From: Halomicrobium sp. LC1Hm
GTDB taxonomy: Archaea; Halobacteriota; Halobacteria; Halobacteriales; Haloarculaceae
Assembly (NCBI RefSeq): GCF_009617995.1
Contig: NZ_CP044129.1
Coordinates: 2,356,001 to 2,420,000 of the forward strand
Reading direction: 5' to 3'
DNA: 64,000 nt
The first letter of the stretch is position 1; each line of letters opens with the position of its first letter. The translations under genes and the position numbers were made by a program. This document shows, piece after piece, positions 50,719 to 58,708 of the stretch. The notes under the pieces are model-generated. The model had not been told where the DNA came from. It searched no databases and was given only the letters and a program-made list of their open reading frames with translations.

Positions 50719-51454
50719 CGTCATCACCTTCGAGTTCCAGCTCGGTAACTCGTTCGGCGATCTCGTCCTCCGAGAGCGCCGTGAACTGCTCGGACTCGAC
50801 GTCGATCGTCGCTACGTCGACGCCCGTCGCGTCGAGGCCGTCGTCGCTGACCGATCCCAGCGCTCGCAGCGCCAGCGAGAGCCCGGCTTCGAGGTCCATC
50901 TCCTCCTCGTACTCCTCTTCGAGGAACGTCTGGATCTCGTCGCGGTCGCCGCCGATCGCGACGGCCTGCCACTCGTAGGGAGTCCCCGACGGGTCGGTCT
51001 CGAAGAGGCGCGGTTCGCCGTCCTCGATGCCGCCGACCAGCAGCGCGACGCCGAACGGGCGTGCGCCGCCGGTCTGGGTGTACTGCTGGATGTAGTCGGT
51101 GACTTCCTTGGTGAGCGATTCGACGCCGATCTCCTCGCCGTAGCGCAGGTGGTTGACCTGAGCCTGTCGACGCGCCAGGTCGATCAGCTGGCGGGCGTCG
51201 GCGACGTGGCCCGCGCTGGCGATGCCGACGTGGTCGTCGGCCTTGTGGATCTTCTCGATGCTGTCACGTTCCAGCAGCGGGGAACGGGCGTGTCGATCGG
51301 CGGCCAGCACGACGCCGTCTGCCGTGCGGACCCCGACACTCGCCGTGCCGCGCTTGACTGCTTCGCGTGCGTACTCGACCTGGTAGAGGCGTCCGTCCGG
51401 GGAGAAGATAGTGATCCCTCGGTCGTACGCCTGCTGTTGATTTTGTCCTTGCAT
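50711..51454 (-). CDS. psmA: 20S proteasome subunit alpha
   Basis: This 247-residue outer-ring subunit starts [20 protein letters not shown], with the [20 protein letters not shown] motif that shapes the gate and the entry site for ATPases such as PAN. The pocket Lys is in [14 protein letters not shown]. An acidic haloarchaeal tail ([12 protein letters not shown]) follows the last helix. It leads the psmA-psmB operon. Haloferax carries a second alpha paralogue; this one is next to psmB, which is not the arrangement in all species. Confidence 0.95.
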   Translation of the reverse strand: MQGQNQQQAYDRGITIFSPDGRLYQVEYAREAVKRGTASVGVRTADGVVLAADRHARSPLLERDSIEKIHKADDHVGIASAGHVADARQLIDLARRQAQVNHLRYGEEIGVESLTKEVTDYIQQYTQTGGARPFGVALLVGGIEDGEPRLFETDPSGTPYEWQAVAIGGDRDEIQTFLEEEYEEEMDLEAGLSLALRALGSVSDDGLDATGVDVATIDVESEQFTALSEDEIAERVTELELEGDDDE

Positions 51455-51543
51455 TGGTTTCGTTCACCTTGGGTAAGGGGCTGCCAGCCATAACCCTTGT
51501 GTCACAGACAGCTATTGCCGACAGCGGTGTCGCTCGCTTGGGG

Positions 51544-51882
51544 TTAGTACAGGGAGAGGTCACCCGTGACTGCGTCGATCCGGTCGTCGGCCGCCGGCCC
51601 GACGGCCAGCGCCGTGACGGTGCCCGGATCGAGTTGCGTGTGACCGGCGTCCCTGACGATCGCATTCGGCAGGCCCTTCCGCTCGGCGTCGTCGGCCAGG
51701 CGGAACAGCGCATCCTCGCCCGCGGCCGCGAGGACGACCTTCTTCTGACCCTGCCCTTTCCACTCGGACGTGGCCTGTCGATCGGCGTCCTCGTAGGCCA
51801 TGAGCGAGGCGTGGGCGACCTGGGCCGCCAGCTTGCCTTCACCCATCCCGATGTCGGAGCGGGCGACGATGGCCTGCTTCAT
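51544..51882 (-). CDS. pth2: peptidyl-tRNA hydrolase Pth2
   Basis: This 112-residue archaeal/eukaryotic-type hydrolase frees tRNA from stalled peptidyl-tRNA. The start [20 protein letters not shown] leads to [20 protein letters not shown], then [40 protein letters not shown] and a final [17 protein letters not shown]. These are the expected Pth2 blocks. The ATG at 51882 is preferred over an upstream frame. The operon arrangement places it after psmA, 89 bases away, and it may be a separate unit. Confidence 0.94.
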   Translation of the reverse strand: MKQAIVARSDIGMGEGKLAAQVAHASLMAYEDADRQATSEWKGQGQKKVVLAAAGEDALFRLADDAERKGLPNAIVRDAGHTQLDPGTVTALAVGPAADDRIDAVTGDLSLY

Positions 51883-52029
51883 GCCATTGGGGTGGACCCG
51901 GGCAGGTATATGTCTGGTCCCCGCTACGCTTTTCGCCGCCATCTCCACGGGAAACTACCCCACGCGAGCCGAGAGTGCCCCGCGAGCACGGAACGGAACG
52001 TTTTCACGACCGCGCTCGCGAGTACGCGT

Positions 52030-52620
52030 ATGATCCTCTCGGATACGGACATCCTGCGACGGCTCGAAGCCGGCGATCTGGTGATCGAGCCACTCGACGA
52101 CATCGATCTGCAGGTCCAGCCCGCCAGCGTCGACCTCCGACTGGGCCGGGAGTTCCTGGAGTTTCAGCACGCAAACATCCCCTGCATCCACCCAAACAGC
52201 GAGCAAGAGACCGAGGAGTACACCGACCGCGTCACGGTCGAGGACGACGACGAGTACATCCTCCACCCCGGCGACTTCGTGCTTGGGACGACCCACGAGC
52301 GCGTCGAGATCCCGGCCGATCTGATTGCCCACGTCGAGGGGCGCTCCTCGCTGGGACGGCTGGCGATCGTCGTCCACGCGACTGCCGGTCTGTGCGATCC
52401 GGGCTACGAGGGCCAGATCACCCTCGAACTGTCGAACCTCGGGACCGCGCCCGTCGCGCTGTCGCCCGGCATGCGGATCTCGCAGCTGACCTTCACCGAG
52501 CTGAAGACGCCCGCAGACCGCCCTTACGGCGAGGAACGCGGCTCGAAGTATCAGGGCCAGAGCGGACCGCAGGCCTCGAAGATCGAGAAGGATCACGAGT
52601 TCGGAGGCGACCAGAAATGA
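52030..52620 (+). CDS. dcd: dCTP deaminase
   Basis: This 196-residue enzyme of the dCTP deaminase/dUTPase fold starts [20 protein letters not shown]. Nucleotide-binding [20 protein letters not shown] is followed by [14 protein letters not shown] with the catalytic Glu, and [20 protein letters not shown] leads to the tail [20 protein letters not shown]. Archaeal members may also act on dUTP, making dUMP directly. Its stop codon overlaps a 12-codon mini-frame that in turn overlaps thiR. Confidence 0.94.
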   Translation: MILSDTDILRRLEAGDLVIEPLDDIDLQVQPASVDLRLGREFLEFQHANIPCIHPNSEQETEEYTDRVTVEDDDEYILHPGDFVLGTTHERVEIPADLIAHVEGRSSLGRLAIVVHATAGLCDPGYEGQITLELSNLGTAPVALSPGMRISQLTFTELKTPADRPYGEERGSKYQGQSGPQASKIEKDHEFGGDQK

Positions 52621-52655
52621 CGGGCGTGTCCACGAACGGAGGGCGAGCGCCGTGA
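52617..52655 (+). CDS. 12-codon linking ORF between dcd and thiR
   Basis: The frame [12 protein letters not shown] starts with ATG overlapping the dcd stop (AATGA) and stops with TGA overlapping the GTG start of the next gene (GTGA). It precisely bridges the 31-base gap between the two genes. It may pass ribosomes from dcd to thiR by re-initiation. Its product is too short for recognition, and a chance frame cannot be excluded. Confidence 0.4.
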   Translation: MTGVSTNGGRAP

Positions 52656-53548
52656 GGTTCGTCGAGGAGATCGTCGTCGACGAGTTCCTGCCGACCTTCA
52701 GGTCGCTGCTCGCGGAGGCGTTGCGCGAGCGTGACCTCACCCAGTCGGAGGTGGCCGAACTGCTGGGGATCAGCCAGAGCGCCGTCTCGAAGTACGCCCA
52801 CGGAGAGGTCGAGCGCAACGAGCGGCTGCTGGAGAACGGCCGGCTGGCGGCGCTGATCGAAGAACTGGCCGACGGGCTGGCCAGCGGCGAGATGACGCCC
52901 GTCCAGGCGTTGATCGAGACGGAAGTGGTCGTCCGCGAACTCGAACAGGGGGGCACACTGGCGGCGCTGCACGAGGACGCCGTGCCGGAACTCGCCGAGT
53001 ACGGCGGCGACTTCGCGGTCCACGACCCCGACAGCAATCTCCGGGAGGCAGAACAGACCCGCTCATCGGTTCGGCGTGGGCTGCGCCTCCTGGAGAACAC
53101 CAGTGGCTTCGCCACGCTCATTCCGGCGGTCGGCTCCAACCTCGTCGAGGCTCTCAGCGACGCGACGGGCATCGAAGACGTGGCCGGCGTCCCCGGCCGG
53201 ATCCTCGACGTGAAGGGGCGGGCGACGATCCCGGCCGAGCCGGAGTTCGGCGTCAGCGAACACGTCGCGGGCGTGTTGCTCGCGGCACGGGCCGGCGGCG
53301 CGAACGCGAACGCGATGGTGAACATCCGCTACGACGACGGCGTCGTCGACGACCTCGAAGCCGCGGGGTACACGACGGTCGCGTTCGACGCCGAGGCCGA
53401 CACCGAGACCGCGATCGCGGCCGCACTCGACGAGTGTCCAGACGCCGACGTGCTCTACCAGACCGGCGGCATGGGGATCGAGCCGATCAGCTACGTGATC
53501 GGACCCGACGCCAGCGCCGTCGCGGAGATCGTCCGCGAGATCGCGTAA
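52652..53548 (+). CDS. thiR: thiamine pathway regulator ThiR (HTH-ThiN)
   Basis: This 298-residue protein has an N-terminal XRE-like helix-turn-helix (DLTQSEVAELLGISQSAVSK, about residues 29-48) and a C-terminal ThiN domain (about residues 125-298: GSNLVEALSDATGIEDVAGV, GRILDVKGRATIPAEPEFGV, VLYQTGGMGIEPISYVIGPD). ThiN can act as thiamine-phosphate synthase, but HTH-ThiN fusions act as ThiR, the archaeal repressor that senses thiamine phosphate. Its likely target in this window is the palindrome at thi4. The start is GTG. It lies in a dcd-thiR-methyltransferase run with overlapping ends. Confidence 0.88.
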   Translation: MRFVEEIVVDEFLPTFRSLLAEALRERDLTQSEVAELLGISQSAVSKYAHGEVERNERLLENGRLAALIEELADGLASGEMTPVQALIETEVVVRELEQGGTLAALHEDAVPELAEYGGDFAVHDPDSNLREAEQTRSSVRRGLRLLENTSGFATLIPAVGSNLVEALSDATGIEDVAGVPGRILDVKGRATIPAEPEFGVSEHVAGVLLAARAGGANANAMVNIRYDDGVVDDLEAAGYTTVAFDAEADTETAIAAALDECPDADVLYQTGGMGIEPISYVIGPDASAVAEIVREIA

Positions 53549-54180
53549 TGGGCGACGTGCGCGCGTTCTACGGTCGGTGGGCGACCATCTACGACCTGCT
53601 GGCGACACTGCCCGGCGTCCGGTCGTGGCGGCGCGCGGCCGCAGCAGAACTCTCGCTGTCGAGGGGGGCGACCGTCGTCGAGATGGGCTGTGGCACCGGC
53701 GCGAACCTCCCACACCTGCGGTCGGCGGTCGGTTCCGAGGGGCGTGTCCTCGGACTGGACGTGACCAGAGAAATGCTCAGTCGCGCACGGGGGCGCGCTG
53801 ACGCCGACCTGCTGTGGGGGGACGCGACCCGACCGCCGCTCTCGGGATCGATCGAGGGGCTGCTGGGCACGTTCGTCGTCGGCATGTTCGCCGATCCGGG
53901 CTCGGTCGTCGACGAGTGGTGTACCCTCGTCGAACCCAGCCACCGGGTCGCACTGTTGCACTTTAGCCGGAGCCAGCGTGCGTGGGCGCGCCCGATCGAC
54001 GCCTGTTACCGGGCGTTCGTCTGGGCGTCCTCGACGGACAAGCGACAGACGGACGTGGCCGACAGTCACGAGCGCCGCGTCGAGGACGCCTATCGACGGC
54101 TGGCCGACCGGACGGCAGACTACCGCGAGCGACGGCTGGCGGGGGGCTACCTCCGACTGGCGAGTGGCCGCGTCGAGTGA
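53548..54180 (+). CDS. class I SAM-dependent methyltransferase
   Basis: This 210-residue protein starts MGDVRAFYGRWATIYDLLAT and has the UbiE-like core. Motif I is VVEMGCGTGANLPHLRSAVG (about residues 43-62), motif II is VLGLDVTREMLSRARGRADA, and LGTFVVGMFADPGSVVDEWC is in the motif IV region. The C-terminus is basic (YRERRLAGGYLRLASGRVE). Its ATG shares a base with the thiR stop (TAATG), so it is co-translated. Whether it has a role in thiamine metabolism is unknown. Confidence 0.82.
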   Translation: MGDVRAFYGRWATIYDLLATLPGVRSWRRAAAAELSLSRGATVVEMGCGTGANLPHLRSAVGSEGRVLGLDVTREMLSRARGRADADLLWGDATRPPLSGSIEGLLGTFVVGMFADPGSVVDEWCTLVEPSHRVALLHFSRSQRAWARPIDACYRAFVWASSTDKRQTDVADSHERRVEDAYRRLADRTADYRERRLAGGYLRLASGRVE

Positions 54181-54202
54181 TCCCGACGGCGCTGGCGGTC
54201 AG

Positions 54203-54967
54203 TCAGGGACGGTACCGTTCGGCGTGGGCCGGACAGAAGTCGGTGCCCCGAAGCTGTGCGGCGACGACGCCGGGCTGGCGGTGGGGGTTGGCCAGCCGAC
54301 ACCCGTCCTCGTCGCAGAAGTCCTCGCCGGTCTCCAGGTAGTGATACGCCTGCAGGACGTACCCCTTCAGCGCCTCGGTCGTCCGCCGGTCGTCCTTGAC
54401 AAGGAACTCGCCCTCGACTTCGCTTTCGAGGACCTCTCGGGGCGGGGAGTCTCCCGAGACCATCGCGTGTTTCTGTTTTTCCTTGTAGTACTGTTCTGGC
54501 TTGGCCGGGGCCTCGTACAGCCCCGGAACCGACACGAGCGCGGGCTGGCCGAGGACGTTGACGCGCTTGTGCCACCGGCCGTCGTGGTCGCCCCACGTGC
54601 CGAGCACGCGATCGAGTACCGGAACGTGGAGGTGATCGAGCCCGCGCTCGTCGGCTGGCAGTCGCTCTCCGAGTAGCTTCTGGACCTGGAAGCCGTCGTA
54701 GATGACGCCGCCGGCCCGCTCGGGGTGGTCCAGCGCCCGCTGCTCGTAGCGAACGATCCCCAGCATCGTGTTGCCCGTCTCGCGTTCGTACGGCGAGAGC
54801 ACCCGCGCGGAGGCGAACGCTTCGGCCAGCTCCTCGTCGGCGTACAGATCGAGGAAGCGATCCCGAACGTCGACGCTCGCCGCGATCCGCTCGGCCAGCC
54901 AGTCGGCGATGGCGTCCACGTCGGCGACCGTCGTCGGTGCCCGGTACAGTGTGACCCGTTCGACCAT
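54203..54967 (-). CDS. conserved archaeal protein with C-terminal Cys/His cluster, unknown
   Basis: This 254-residue protein starts MVERVTLYRAPTTVADVDAI. A middle block with LDHLHVPVLDRVLGTWGDHD contains His residues and could bind metal, and VNVLGQPALVSVPGLYEAPA is also conserved-looking. The last 45 residues hold FCDEDGCRLANPHRQPGVVA and DFCPAHAERYRP, a Cys3-His pattern likely to bind zinc. I recognise it as a conserved haloarchaeal hypothetical, perhaps a metal-dependent hydrolase, but the function is not known. It is convergent with the methyltransferase gene. Confidence 0.65.
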   Translation of the reverse strand: MVERVTLYRAPTTVADVDAIADWLAERIAASVDVRDRFLDLYADEELAEAFASARVLSPYERETGNTMLGIVRYEQRALDHPERAGGVIYDGFQVQKLLGERLPADERGLDHLHVPVLDRVLGTWGDHDGRWHKRVNVLGQPALVSVPGLYEAPAKPEQYYKEKQKHAMVSGDSPPREVLESEVEGEFLVKDDRRTTEALKGYVLQAYHYLETGEDFCDEDGCRLANPHRQPGVVAAQLRGTDFCPAHAERYRP

Positions 54968-55306
54968 GTATTAGCCAGTGGTACGACCGAGTGAAACAGT
55001 TGCGGTCTGAGACAGCCACAATGGTCAAATTTATGCATTGATGTGCAGGTATATGTACTATGGTCGACGAGCATCTCGCTCGCCCCAGAAATGTCGCTTT
55101 CCTCGGCGAATTCCAACGCTGTTTCCGTGCCACACGAGAGTCGACCGTCGAGCATTCGCGCGAACGAGCGGTTCGAAGAGCCCGGTAGTTCGCGCGATTC
55201 ACCCGCGAGCGCGCCGAAGGCGCGCTCGCGGCCTTTTTCGCCCACGTTTTTGCGCAAGCGGTGGCGAGCGAAGCGAGCCACCCGCAGCGGAAAAAGGTGG
55301 TAGGTC
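54968..55306. other. 339-base intergenic region with two hairpins
   Basis: This is the space between the 54203 gene and the 3' end of leuA. A TATA-like AAATTT/TATGCAT stretch lies at about 55027-55045 and may serve the leftward gene. A minus-strand frame through 55,100-55,280 is acidic in part (CGTETALEFAEESDISGASE) and might be a remnant, but it has no start or end I can support. The right third holds two GC hairpins of a type often found between haloarchaeal genes. Confidence 0.5.
55203..55231. terminator. perfect GC hairpin with T-run
   Basis: Thirteen-base perfect arms (CCGCGAGCGCGCC and its complement) enclose a GAA loop and are followed on the plus strand by CCTTTTTCG. A second hairpin, GGTGGC with GCCACC (55260-55282), lies just beyond. 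Both are downstream of the leftward leuA stop and may end its transcript or form a dispersed intergenic element. Confidence 0.45.
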
Positions 55307-56854
55307 CTAGTCGTCGGCGACGACCGGCTCGTCCTCGTCGGCGATGAGGCGGTCGATGGCGTCGACCATCGCGTGGACGGAGGCCCGGGTGATGTCCGAG
55401 TCGCTGTTCGAGACCGTCACCGTCCGGTCGCCCCGAGACATCTCGACCTCGACGGTGACGACGGCGTCGGTGTTGCCGGTGATGGCGTCGACGTGGTAGG
55501 AGTCGAGATTCCAGTCGACGGAGTGCCCCAGCGCCCCCTCGATAGCGCCCATCGCGGCGTCGACCGGGCCGGAGCCGGTCGAGCTCGCGGGCTCGCGTTC
55601 CTCGCCGTCGACGGCGAGTCGGACGCTGGCCGTGGGAGTGCCGCCACCGGCGATGGTCGTCAGGTCCAGCAGTTCGACGCGGCGCTCGCGGTCGGTGCCC
55701 TTGACCTCCTCGGCGATGGTCAGCAGGTCGGCGTCGGTGACCCGTCGGCCGCGGTCGCCGATCTCCTTGACCCGCTGGACGATCGTCGCGAGTTCGTCGT
55801 CGCTCACGTCGATGTCGTGCTCGTCAAGCGCGGCGGCGACACCCGCGCGCCCGGCGTGTTTGCCCAGCGCGAGGCGGCGCTCGCGGCCCACCTTCTCGGG
55901 CCGGTAGGGCTCGTACATCGCGTCGTCTTTCAGCGTCCCGTCGGTGTGGATGCCCGACTCGTGGGTGAATGCGTTCTGGCCGACGACGGCCTTGTTCGGG
56001 GCCAGCTGGATCCCCGTCGTGTTGGCGATCAGCTGTGCGAGGTCGTACACCTCGGTCAGGTCCATCGTCTCGACGCCGTAGCCGTGATCGAGTGCGATGG
56101 CGACCTCCTCCAGGGCGACGTTGCCGGCTCGCTCGCCGATGCCGTTGATGGTCCCGTGGACCATGTCCGCACCGGCGGCGATCGAGACCAGCGCGTTCAT
56201 CACCGCGAGCCCGAGGTCGTCGTGGGTGTGCGTGCTGACCGGCCCCAGCTCCGAGAGCCGGGAGACGGCTTCGAGCGCGCCGTCCGGCGTCGCGTGGCCG
56301 ACGGTGTCGGCCCAGCAGATCCGGTCCGCACCGGCGTCGATGGCGGCACCGAGCAGTTCCTCGAGGTAGTCCAGATCCGCACGCGAGCCGTCCTCGCCGA
56401 TGACCTCGACCCACAGGCCCTGCGCTTTGGCGTACTCGACCAGCTCGACGGTCGAGTCGACGTTGTCGGCCCGGGAGGTGCCGACCTTGTCCTCGATGTG
56501 GCGGTCGCTGGCGGGGACGACGAGGTTGATCCCGTCGACGCCACACTCCAGCGCGAGGTCGATGTCGTCGCGAATGCCACGGCAGAAGCTCGTCACCGTC
56601 GCGTCGAGGTCGAGATCGGCGACGCGGGAGATGGTCTTTCGCTCGCCCGGCCCGGTACAGGCGCTGCCCGCCTCGATCACGTCGATCTCGGCCGCGTCGA
56701 GCTGACGGGCGATCCGTGCCTTCTCGTCGGGCGAGAGCGAGATACCGGGGGCCTGCTCCCCGTCTCGAAGCGTGGTATCAAGGAACTGTACGCCGTCAGC
56801 ATCAGAGAGGTCCCGCGTCAGCGGGTGACCCCCGAACAATGTCGTCTCTGTCAC
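55307..56854 (-). CDS. 2-isopropylmalate synthase / (R)-citramalate synthase family
   Basis: This 515-residue DRE-TIM acyltransferase condenses acetyl-CoA with 2-oxoisovalerate (LeuA) or pyruvate (CimA). VQFLDTTLRDGEQAPGISLS holds the metal-binding Asp. STHTHDDLGLAVMNALVSIA provides the HxH pair, GTINGIGERAGNVALEEVAI the substrate motif, and QNAFTHESGIHTDGTLKD the second conserved segment. The C-terminal allosteric domain (residues 395-510) would sense leucine or isoleucine. LeuA and CimA are hard to tell apart by sequence, and the single gene here decides neither. It is followed by terminator-like hairpins. Confidence 0.9.
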   Translation of the reverse strand: MTETTLFGGHPLTRDLSDADGVQFLDTTLRDGEQAPGISLSPDEKARIARQLDAAEIDVIEAGSACTGPGERKTISRVADLDLDATVTSFCRGIRDDIDLALECGVDGINLVVPASDRHIEDKVGTSRADNVDSTVELVEYAKAQGLWVEVIGEDGSRADLDYLEELLGAAIDAGADRICWADTVGHATPDGALEAVSRLSELGPVSTHTHDDLGLAVMNALVSIAAGADMVHGTINGIGERAGNVALEEVAIALDHGYGVETMDLTEVYDLAQLIANTTGIQLAPNKAVVGQNAFTHESGIHTDGTLKDDAMYEPYRPEKVGRERRLALGKHAGRAGVAAALDEHDIDVSDDELATIVQRVKEIGDRGRRVTDADLLTIAEEVKGTDRERRVELLDLTTIAGGGTPTASVRLAVDGEEREPASSTGSGPVDAAMGAIEGALGHSVDWNLDSYHVDAITGNTDAVVTVEVEMSRGDRTVTVSNSDSDITRASVHAMVDAIDRLIADEDEPVVADD

Positions 56855-57007
56855 GGTTGTGTCCTGCGAGTTATCGTCGCTGGCGAATTTCGCGCCCAGC
56901 CGCCGTGAGGCGACTTCCTCTATCCTCGTTGTCGGAATCCGACATAGTACTCGAAGGTCAAGCGGCCACCGCTGATTAATCTGTTGGGATCGGTTCGCAC
57001 GGTCGGA

Positions 57008-57388
57008 TCACGACTCGATCAGGACGCGGTCGCCGGGCTCGACGCCGTCGGCCGCGCCGCCCGGTAGCTCGACGACGGTGTCCGCGCGGGCCATCCCCAG
57101 CCCGGTCCAGGGAGAGAGGGTCTTCACCTGCGCGACTTCCTCGCCCCGGAGCCAGACCACGTCGATGGGGAACCGGACGAACAGCATGTGGATCGACTGG
57201 TAGCCATAGTCGCCGAGCAGTGCCGAGAGCGGCCAGGGCGGCCCGTGGAGCCGGAAGACCAGCGCGTAGTCGTCCGGGATCGAGGCCCGAAACATCAGTC
57301 CCTTCGCCTGTTCGACGGTCGACTCGGCCACCTCGACGGTGTCGGCGAGCGTCCGCCGTTCGTCTCCATCCTCGTGGACGACGCGCAT
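57008..57388 (-). CDS. DUF192 protein
   Basis: This 126-residue protein starts MRVVHEDGDERRTLADTVEV. The DUF192 core follows: ESTVEQAKGLMFRASIPDDY, ALVFRLHGPPWPLSALLGDY, YQSIHMLFVRFPIDVVWLRG, VVELPGGAADGVEPGDRVLI. The family often has a signal peptide in bacteria, but here the start is polar, so it is cytoplasmic or peripheral. The structure is a small beta barrel of unknown function. The ATG at 57388 fits the domain start. It is divergent from the HNH gene. Confidence 0.85.
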   Translation of the reverse strand: MRVVHEDGDERRTLADTVEVAESTVEQAKGLMFRASIPDDYALVFRLHGPPWPLSALLGDYGYQSIHMLFVRFPIDVVWLRGEEVAQVKTLSPWTGLGMARADTVVELPGGAADGVEPGDRVLIES

Positions 57389-57466
57389 GGCCGTTGGTGG
57401 ACGCCGCGGGGCAAAACCCTTGCTGGCCCGAGACAGATTCAAGCGTCTCGATTCGTCAGTGGGGGT

Positions 57467-58030
57467 ATGGAGAAGGCACCCGGCGGGACGAGCGTCGGCG
57501 TCGACGACCCCTACGCACACGTCGACCGCTGTGACTGGATCACGGACGACGGGAAGTGCCGGTGGGCAGTCGAACACGGCCACCACGACCCCGAGTTCGC
57601 CGACGCCCGCAGTGCCGAGGAGTTCCAGTGTCCCGTCGTCGCCGAGGGAGACGACCACGACCCCAGCGTCTCCGCGACGGAGGCGGCGGGCCGCTGGGAG
57701 TGGCGAGACTGCCCGCACTTCCGGCGGCGGGAGCGCGACAGGGCGTGTACCCGCTGCGGGCTCGAAGAGCGACGGATGGCCCACACCGACGAGCGGCCGC
57801 TGCTGGAAGAACACCACCTGTCCTATCGCGAGGGCAGCGACGACGACCTGAACCACGAGATCACGATCTACCTCTGTCGGTGGTGTCACGCGAAAGTCCA
57901 CCAGTCGTGGGCGCGGATCGACGACGACGCGAACCCGGACGCGGAGGCCATCGCCGAGCGAGAGGGGCGGCGCACCCGCGAACAGTCCGAACTCGGGTTC
58001 GAGTCGGCCGCCGACCGGTACGAGGAGTGA
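57467..58030 (+). CDS. HNH-like zinc-binding protein
   Basis: This 187-residue protein has an N-terminal Cys/His region (DRCDWITDDGKCRWAVEHGH then FQCPVVAEGDDHDP). The C-terminal half resembles an HNH nuclease: RDRACTRCGLEERRMAHTDE gives the first CxxC, PLLEEHHLSYREGSDDDLNH the His and Asn of the HNH core, and TIYLCRWCHAKVHQSW the second CxxC with the last His. It is probably a metal-dependent nucleic-acid-binding protein, though nuclease activity is not certain. The ATG at 57467 is chosen over a longer frame, and the promoter is shared with the DUF192 gene. Confidence 0.75.
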   Translation: MEKAPGGTSVGVDDPYAHVDRCDWITDDGKCRWAVEHGHHDPEFADARSAEEFQCPVVAEGDDHDPSVSATEAAGRWEWRDCPHFRRRERDRACTRCGLEERRMAHTDERPLLEEHHLSYREGSDDDLNHEITIYLCRWCHAKVHQSWARIDDDANPDAEAIAEREGRRTREQSELGFESAADRYEE

Positions 58031-58079
58031 CCGGCCAGTTCCAAGAAATATATACGGACAGACGGCCTCCGTTCGCGTA

Positions 58080-58631
58080 ATGACTCAGATCGCCGTCATC
58101 GACAATCACGGCCAGTTCACGCACCTCGAACAGCGTGCGCTGCGCGACCTCGGCGTCGACGCGGAACTCGTCGACAACGACACGCCGCCCGGCGAGATCG
58201 AGGCCGACGGCCTCGTCCTCTCCGGTGGCCCCGACATGGACCGCATCGGCAACTGCCCGGCGTACCTCGACATGGACGTACCGATTCTGGGAATCTGTCT
58301 GGGGATGCAGCTGATGGCCGACCAGCTCGGTGGCCGCGTCGGTGGCGGCGAGTACGGCGGCTACGCCGACGTGACAGTCCAGATCGACGACGACGAGGAC
58401 CCGCTGATCGGATCGCTGGCCCCGGAGACGCGCGTCTGGGCGAGCCACGCCGACGAGGTCAAGGAAGTGCCCGACGGGTTCGAACGCACCGCACAGTCCG
58501 ACGTGTGCAACGTCGAGGCCATGAGCAACGGGACCGATCGCTTCGGCGTCCAGTGGCACCCCGAAGTCGCCCACACCGAAGAGGGAGAGGAAGTCTTCGA
58601 GAACTTCCTCGCCGTCTGTAACGGAGAGTAG
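58080..58631 (+). CDS. guaAA: GMP synthase subunit A (glutamine amidotransferase)
   Basis: This 183-residue class I amidotransferase supplies ammonia to GMP synthase. In archaea it is a separate protein from the synthetase subunit B. It starts MTQIAVIDNHGQFTHLEQRA. The nucleophile Cys is in PILGICLGMQLMADQLGG, and the His/Glu pair in RFGVQWHPEVAHTEEG. The oxyanion-side SGGPDMDRIGN is present. A TATA-like AAATATATAC lies about 30 bases before the ATG, giving a leaderless mRNA. The B subunit gene is not in this window. Confidence 0.95.
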   Translation: MTQIAVIDNHGQFTHLEQRALRDLGVDAELVDNDTPPGEIEADGLVLSGGPDMDRIGNCPAYLDMDVPILGICLGMQLMADQLGGRVGGGEYGGYADVTVQIDDDEDPLIGSLAPETRVWASHADEVKEVPDGFERTAQSDVCNVEAMSNGTDRFGVQWHPEVAHTEEGEEVFENFLAVCNGE

Positions 58632-58708
58632 CTCGTCAGAGCCATCGGCCCCACCGCGGGAGGGCGAAGACGAGTACATTTAACCGGATCGATAGGGAGA
58701 ACTACAGT

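Noticed and set aside
55100-55285. A gene on the minus strand containing CGTETALEFAEESDISGASE
   Set aside because: The acidic stretch looks protein-like, but the frame runs through GC hairpins, has no supported start or stop, and continues into the neighbouring gene in the wrong phase.
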